A stretch of DNA of 64,000 bases from Stratiolaelaps scimitus (lineage: Eukaryota; Arthropoda; Arachnida; Mesostigmata; Laelapidae). Positions 58,085 through 64,000 of this stretch are shown here, in pieces. Numbering within the stretch: the first letter of the stretch is position 1; each line of letters opens with the position of its first letter. The DNA lies in contig JABWDB010000004.1 of NCBI GenBank assembly GCA_019614645.1, positions 2,852,001 to 2,916,000 of the forward strand, written 5' to 3'. The translations under genes were made by a program, and so were the position numbers. The notes beneath the pieces are model-generated. The model made no database searches. It was not told where the DNA came from and was given only the letters and a program-made list of their open reading frames with translations.

Positions 58085-60416
58085 GCAAGATGCCTGTTGC
58101 ATGAGCAAGCCGGCCAGGCAGGAAGATGGGCCCCGAACAATCTTAACGCCAAATATATCGAGTGCGCAAATGAGAGTGAGTGAGCTAAGGCGGGTACGAG
58201 AGAGAGAGAGAGACCGAGAGATTGAAAGGAGGGTCTGGTAACAGCTTTGGTTACAGCTTTCTCTGCTTTTGAGAGGGACGAAACAAAGATGTGCCAAAGG
58301 CAGATTTCCCAAGAAATATTGCTAACAGTTCCATTAGATAGAAAACCACGCATGATGTGCACTTACGTCGGGCCATAGTTGAAAACTTGCTCCGGGCCAG
58401 CATCGTACACTGCTGCTGGTAAGTGATGGATACGTTGGTGCGAAATACTCTGCTCTGAAGTTTTGCTAAACCCCTCACCTCATGTTTCTCCTTCGTTTAT
58501 TATCGGTAACCACGTGAGCGGCTAATCAAATAAAGGAGTGCCCTTCCGTCTGACTTAAAATTCCTCTCTCATCAAGTAATTATCGGTATTTGTCTGTGTG
58601 ACGTTACTATGTATAACGCGAGAAATGTCAGCAGGGGAGGTCTAACGAGGGACCAAGGGAGGAATTGAACCTGCGCAACAAGACGTGTCCCACTACCGGT
58701 ATATTTGTCCACGCTGGGTCTCCAGGTACTACTGACATTGTACTGCCGTCTCAGCCGTCTTGGAGACGTGAGCCGTTGAACAAGTAAAGGCGGTAAGACG
58801 ATGAGGGCTTATAGTATCCTCAGAACCAGCTTATTTTAATAGATTGTGAGTACACTGTTAGCTTCCCAACGGACTTGACAGCCTCGCGACAAGCAGAGAA
58901 ACATGTTAGAGATAAAGGAACATTTCGAACACATCGCAGGAATAGTTGCCGACCAAACATATTGTGAATTGTACATTTGATCGCCGTTAGCTTTCCAGTT
59001 TGACTTCATGTGGGCGGTTCCAAGATAATGGAATAAATCGCTTCGACGTTGCTCGGATCCAAAAGCAAACCGGATATTGCGTAAGAAGGAAACGCCTGCA
59101 ATGTTTTACTTGTTGGAGCAGAGCTTGGGCACGGTCCTTGCCCGTATACCGACTCTGCCATGGAGACGTGCATTAATCCGGCAGACTTAGACACAACAAA
59201 ATAATGCATGTATAAGAAAGGATTCAGCCGGTGGCGACGATACGATACCTATACCCTGTATAGACCGGAGTAAAGTCGCTTCTTCGTGATGGCTCATTGC
59301 TTTCGGACGAGATTCAACTATTCAACTCGTTGTGCTTAGTGCAAACTCTCAAAAACAACTTGTTCATTCGACGACGAGTAGTCACTGATTCTCTCGGCAT
59401 ATTTGCATTGGACACTTACACGAATGTCTCGAGGCGTGACGATTATTCCACATCAAGAAAATAACATGAATGTCCTTGACGCTTAGTCTGACGGCTGCAG
59501 AAAGATTAAACGATTGCTAAATGTCCCCGTCGTATTCGCGGGCGAATTTTGCCCTGGAGTCAAGCACAGCTCGCCCAGACGAGCGTTTCCATTTGTTTCA
59601 TTCTTTCAAGCTGTCCGCCGAGGGAACCCTGAGTTGGAGCAGATGCGCGTATTTGCATTCGTACGTTGCCGTTCGTAGCGGTTGCTCATTGTGAGGACTG
59701 GCTCTAAACAGGCGTAAAGAAGTCGCTCCAGCTATTGCAAGTTTCGAATGTAATGGAAACAAACTCGAAAGAAAAAAAGATAACAAAATGCGCAAACCAA
59801 GCAGTGTGATTCAAGCGCGCGCGTGGGGGCCCATTCTTAAGCCATTCGTTTGATGCGGGTTGTTCCACGCTGGTTGTATATGAATATGTATGAGCAACGT
59901 ACACAGTACGACACATGCCCAACGCGTGGGTGGCGGCTTCTGGAGGGTGCGCGAAGTGCCGTATATCTCTAGCAGGATGCGTTTGGGCAGATTTATTGGC
60001 CGTTAGTTCTGTTCGTTAGGGAGTGGAAAAATCTAAAGTTAATTTTCAGAGAAGGAGCACGCGAGAGAGAGACAGCGGGAGTATGTGACGCGGTGGAGTA
60101 TTCAATCACGTTTATAATGATTGTTCTTTATCCATATTTAAGACGGATTAATAAGCTGGCCTATTATGTAGACGCGAAGGTGATGTATGATATTCTAGAT
60201 AAGCTATTTGTCATATTGCGGATCGAGAAGTTGGTAAAAAAAAATGTAAATATGAACAATGTAGGGGGCGGGGTATAATATATAATAGTAGCTCCTGACA
60301 GAATCTCGCTTTATACAATGGCGAAAATAGGTCGTAATTTACGCATTAGTCACATTACCCGGCTCCGTAACGCAAGTTGCTTTGTTTTTCACGCAAATTG
60401 GATTCTGTCATAATTA
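58085..60416. other. Intergenic or intronic
   Basis: A (GA)n run near 58199-58212. A possible plus-strand exon at 58342-58418 (THDVHLRRAIVENLLRAS, with a good GTAAGT donor) has no identified partners. A tRNA-like SINE scrap lies at about 58640-58740 on the minus strand. The rest shows nothing. Confidence 0.35.
58640..58740 (-). repeat. Possible second tRNA-derived SINE fragment
   Basis: On the minus strand the string gcgcaggttcaattcctccc matches a T-arm with B box GGTTCAATTCC. A loosely A-box-like stretch (cccagcgtggacaaatatac) lies about 40 bp before it. Resembles the fragment at 56478-56562 only around the B box. Confidence 0.35.
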
Positions 60417-60610
60417 GTTATACCAACCGACTGTCTCAGCCGAAATTTTCAACCTCGAGTAAACTATGTTATATCGTTGCTAACGCTGTCTCGAAGCCCG
60501 GCAAACACGATGGTGTCGAATGGCTTGGGTTTATTCGGACAGAAGACGAAACGGCAGCGATGTTATCAGGCCTGATGATTGCAAATGAATCAAGTTCGAT
60601 GAGAGAATAG
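60417..60610 (+). CDS. Possible exon, unrecognised
   Basis: After an acceptor-like site (attctgtcataattag) the frame runs about 64 codons to a TAG: TNRLSQPKFSTSSKLCYIVA, KPGKHDGVEWLGFIRTEDE, AAMLSGLMIANESS. Composition is protein-like and the frame is the only open one. It may belong with the exons at 60783-60985, or be separate. Confidence 0.3.
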
Positions 60611-60782
60611 CACCTGTCTCGGAAATAATAGAAGTTATATTAGTGGGGGGGAGGGGGTAGTTCGAGGGCCAGTTCGTCAACAACAGACTGCCTGGGCGTC
60701 ACCACAGCTGTTGAGGTGGAGTTGTATCTAAGCGTGGTCACGATGAAGGTAAAGGTTTATTTCGTTTATTGAAGGAGCTGCA

Positions 60783-60824
60783 ATGAAGTTAGAGTACTTC
60801 TCCACTTTCCCTTGGAACAGTACG
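60783..60824 (+). CDS. Possible small gene, exon before a 53-bp intron
   Basis: An ATG at 60783 begins MKLEYFSTFPWNST, followed by a perfect GTAAGT donor. The exon may begin slightly earlier, at an acceptor (cgtttattgaag) just upstream. If the 53-bp intron is not removed, the frame stays open for 79 codons, so both forms are possible. Confidence 0.3.
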
Positions 60825-60877
60825 GTAAGTCAGGAAGACAAAACAGCCACTTGCGACGATGTTTCCATTTATTTCAG

Positions 60878-60985
60878 CAGGCATATGAATCGGTTAAGAA
60901 GAGGCTCTTTTCAATACCCTGCATATTGGCTTGTGGATATTATAGCAGTTTTCACATACCCACTTCATGTAGAGTCTTCCCATGA
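60878..60985 (+). CDS. Possible small gene, exon after a 53-bp intron
   Basis: The acceptor is tttccatttatttcag; phase 0. It encodes QAYESVKKRLFSIPCILACG, then YYSSFHIPTSC and a TGA stop. The intron (60825-60877) has textbook ends, though its length is unusually short compared with the X11 introns. Confidence 0.3.
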   Translation, partial: QAYESVKKRLFSIPCILACGYYSSFHIPTSCRVFP

Positions 60986-61046
60986 GATTGGTTTTACGTT
61001 AAGTCTACTTCAAATTGAGTAAATTGACTTCTTCTTTGTTTAGCTT

Positions 61047-61084
61047 TTATAAGCCTATAACAATCTCCCTCTTATAGGCTTATA
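61047..61084. repeat. Perfect 13-bp inverted repeat
   Basis: tataagcctataa (61048-61060) pairs exactly with ttataggcttata (61072-61084) around an 11-base pyrimidine-rich loop. Confidence 0.85.
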
Positions 61085-61085
61085 G

Positions 61086-63739
61086 GCTCACGGTGGGAAC
61101 CATTATTGATTTCTCTGTGCTAGTTTAGTTTTGGATTTCGTTTCGTATTTCCTTGCATATAAATATAATTTTATATTATATATTCTCACTATTTTCCTTG
61201 CGGATAAGTAGTGTAATTGACGCTAAGGTCCTAACGTGAACACAAACATACTATTTAGAATCTGACTGATCTGAAATAGCCACTGAGCATCAGACGGCGG
61301 TCGAGATCGAGGGCTAATGCTTTTTGTTCGGCGTGCACCAGTAGCCCGGTCGACTAGGCTGTGTGCTTAGAACTCACTATAGCTATCAACAGAGCAACCT
61401 GCCGCACGTACATCGTCCTTTATAGTGCCTTTGAATAGATACTGAATTAATAGAAGTTCATTCTACGCTTGCCTGGTGCCAACCGTGACTTGCAAGTCCC
61501 ACCAACAGAGTAATGATATCAAAATAACAGACAAAATGCACCTAAGCTACTGCGTTGGCAACTCTTCAGTGGAATTGACATTCAGTGGGCTTTAATTCTC
61601 TCAGGGCTTCCTCTGCGGGCCCAGCGTGAACCCTCAGCGACACTATATGACTATATACAATAGATTCCATATAATTACCATTGTGTCTGCTCTTACCAAC
61701 GGTATGGGTTCCCGATAGAAAACGCGATATCAGGGCGGAAACCACTAAGAAAATCATTAAACAGAATCCGCCAGTTCCCAACGGAGTCCGGCTAATGGTG
61801 AATGAGTTCTGTAGTCACTACTACATCCTTAATATATGTAGTCGTAGTACCTGCAGGATTCATTCACGTACACTCCCTAGCGGCGAATCCGAGGTATTAC
61901 TACAAAGCGATCGTCGAACGAAACGATTTCGACTCTAAAAGGCGATATCGACTTCACTTCTTTCTCCATCCTCTGACAAAGTCTCTGACTGGCTCGAAGT
62001 CTCACGACGGTGTATATCCAGTCGACAAATGCTATTTTCGTCGTGAGGTTACCGTTTTTATACGATATCTATCATTAGATTGCCTATTGTACGACTTGAC
62101 TCATTGACGTCACTTGCGTAGGTGTCCAGATGTCTGCCCGGAGCCATGGATCCCTAGAGAAGGCGAAAGTGTGTCAAACACAGGGGGGTGGGTGGGGGTG
62201 TGCACGTCTCGGCTTTTCGCGAGTGACAAGCGACAGGTGCAATCCAAGGGGAATAACCCCACTGTCGTCTTGAGTCAACGGGATTCTGCAGTTTAGTGCT
62301 ACTACGACCGCCATTCATACCGTGAGACGAGTACACATGAGTTCAATCGACATGCAAGTTTTCAAGTCTTCTCGAGATGTGTTTCTTTGACAACAATTTA
62401 GCGACATGATCGTATGGTTGTTGTAGTATTACGGCAGCTAGATACGCTCGTGTATTGTTCGAAGAGGAGTCTAGTATTTGGTAGTAGCCCGGGGCTACGT
62501 TCTTGATAGCCAGCTCGAAAACGATAGGGAGTTCTTAACAACAGCAAACTGATGGAGCTTAGCTCGCGTGGTCGAAACTTTGTTCGGAATGGTACTATTG
62601 TTGACACGGCAGCCGGGTCTCGCGTCAACTGTGGTTCTTAAAGTTCTGTAGCGCTTTGCACTAAAAGTTTTGCAGAGGCAAAGCGTCTGTGGCACCTTTT
62701 GCCTGTAAAAAAGCTGGAGTAGGCTTCATATAGCCATAACATGATATGATTTTAACAGAATAACCTGCTCATACCTATGCACCGTAATGTTTAAAACACT
62801 AACTAAGGCTTGTCTAAGTGATTCGGGGAAATTGAAATGTAGAACTTTCCTGATTTTTCGGCTTCTACAAAACTTATGGACAAGCATATACAAGTTCCAT
62901 TGAAGAGATCTTAAGCTGGGATATGCGTTAAGGATTATCAGATATATTTTTGTGATAAGATCCTTTAAAAATATTATAAATCATTTATGACATCACCTGT
63001 TGACTCATTAGGTACAATACGTATATAGATACGAAATATATAATAGTATAAAAATGGGGCGCAATATACAAAAGTGAAAGGTTTTTCTCGAAATCGAGAA
63101 AATTTGGCCATTCGAATAATTTGGTTAACTTCAAAAAACACGTTCGTCACAAGAATAGTTAGGTGGGCCGTTAGGTAAAGACAGGTTTGCTCGTAGCGTA
63201 CTGCAAAATGTCCAGTAATAAAGGCTTTTCCCAACAGTAAACTGTGCATATTTGGTACTCCAAGTCTCATATGGAACGCATCCCCTGCGATACACCGCGG
63301 CTGAGACAATCACAGTAGGCGCTAATATTCACCATGGTTGTATATTCAATAAAGAGCCATTTCACCACTGTTTAATTGTTTGTTGTTCAGCATTCGATAT
63401 TTGCGTCGTTGCCTTTTATCGTGGCATATTTGTAACACAATAACTCATGCAGCAATACACGGATATCTAGAAAGGATATCAAGGACATTGTAGATCGTAG
63501 ATCTATAATAGGTTCGTCTATTTCTGAATAATGCGTCGATCTATCGGAAAGCCGTCGAATACAAGGCAATATTCCACATCGCAGTACAGCTGTCGGATCT
63601 GCCAACACGTTGCCTGAACTCTGAAGGAATCCTTATGTTGCTATAGAGTGACATCCACCACATATCTATATATATATATATATATATAATACATGCACAC
63701 TATATCGGCGTCTCGTTGGTAACATTCTGATCGAAGCTT
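61086..63739. other. Mostly unassigned, AT-rich
   Basis: Apart from the candidate exon at 61859-62107, open frames occur on both strands (for example 62974-63309 and 63387-63608, minus) but without splice context. An (AT)n run lies at 63666-63688. Nothing is supported. Confidence 0.35.
61859..62107 (+). CDS. Possible exon, unrecognised
   Basis: After an acceptor (gtcgtagtacctgcag) the frame runs about 82 codons to TGA: AANPRYYYKAIVERNDFDSK, RYRLHFFLHPLTKSLTGS, PVDKCYFRREVTVFIRYLS. Composition is protein-like, rich in Tyr, Arg and Lys. No in-phase upstream exon was established; a frame at 61720-61850 (DIRAETTKKIIKQNPPVPNG) could belong to the same gene. Confidence 0.3.
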   Translation, partial: FIHVHSLAANPRYYYKAIVERNDFDSKRRYRLHFFLHPLTKSLTGSKSHDGVYPVDKCYFRREVTVFIRYLSLDCLLYDLTH

Positions 63740-63946
63740 ATGCCGGCCCTCCGGCTCTTATCCCGTCTGTACGGCACCATCTGCAGGCAGTGGCAAAAAA
63801 AAGCAAAGTCGCAAAGTGTTTGGGCGGATTTTACAATGCTGAACGATACCTCGACAGCGCTAGGCATGACGGAACGCGCTGAACCCGACCGACCAAAACT
63901 CAGAGGTCGGACAAAGCGGCCAACTTTCTTTTCTCCTCGTCTGTGA
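63740..63946 (+). CDS. Small ORF or first exon with mitochondrial-presequence-like start
   Basis: An ATG at 63740 opens 68 codons to TGA: MPALRLLSRLYGTICRQWQK, then VWADFTMLNDTSTALGMTE and a basic tail (RPKLRGRTKRPTFFS). The Arg/Leu start without acidic residues resembles a mitochondrial targeting peptide. The opposite-strand frame is Ser/Arg/Pro-rich, as a shadow would be. The window ends 54 bp later, so it could continue beyond as a spliced gene. Confidence 0.3.
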   Translation: MPALRLLSRLYGTICRQWQKKAKSQSVWADFTMLNDTSTALGMTERAEPDRPKLRGRTKRPTFFSPRL

Positions 63947-64000
63947 GAAGGCGACGGTCTGGAGGGGGTGTTGGATCTGGGGGATGGGGTCACGAGTGCG

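Noticed and set aside
1..64000. CRISPR arrays, operons, bacterial promoters, rRNA
   Set aside because: None seen; the window is animal nuclear DNA with spliceosomal introns.

Overview
This is a stretch of animal nuclear genome. It has spliced genes with long introns, many dinucleotide microsatellites, Tc1-type transposons, LINE pieces and tRNA-derived repeats. The main gene (X11/Mint) is animal-specific, and the (AT)n/(GA)n density and polyglutamine tracts suggest an arthropod. A mite or other chelicerate is my guess, not something the sequence proves.

Positions 1-35022 (+ strand) are dominated by one gene, an X11/Mint/APBA adaptor. I reconstruct 16 coding exons from 7823 to 35022. Splice phases agree at every junction and the exons total 3846 nt, exactly 1281 codons plus stop. 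The N-terminal half is low-complexity (four polyQ tracts, polyD, polyG, Ser/Thr/Asn-rich). The C-terminal third is a conserved PTB domain followed by two PDZ domains and the Mint-type tail ending PVYI. The true first exon and start codon were not found; GC-rich sequence at 0.3-5 kb and 13.7-16 kb may hold promoters or 5' UTR. A near-complete but decayed Tc1 element (11663-13186, about 220-bp inverted ends) sits in the first intron. A GC-richer island with disrupted open frames on the minus strand (29570-30527) sits in a later intron.

Positions 35023-44096 are a gene desert: X11 3' UTR, a LINE scrap, AT-rich and ATT-rich simple repeats, and a GC-rich block at 42.16-42.76 kb containing two adjacent perfect hairpins. 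At 44097-44991 there is a compact three-exon gene for a 136-residue secreted, N-glycosylated protein with five mature cysteines that I do not recognise.

Positions 45-64 kb hold a patchwork of candidate small spliced genes: minus strand at 45954-46165 and 49304-50007; plus strand at 53351-54384, 57564-58084, 60417-60985, 61859-62107 and 63740-63946. None could be named. Most rest on phase-compatible splice sites and protein-like composition only, so they carry modest confidence. A second internally deleted Tc1 copy, a LINE endonuclease-RT linker fragment and tRNA-like SINE pieces are interspersed. No operons, CRISPR arrays, rRNA or intact tRNA genes were seen.
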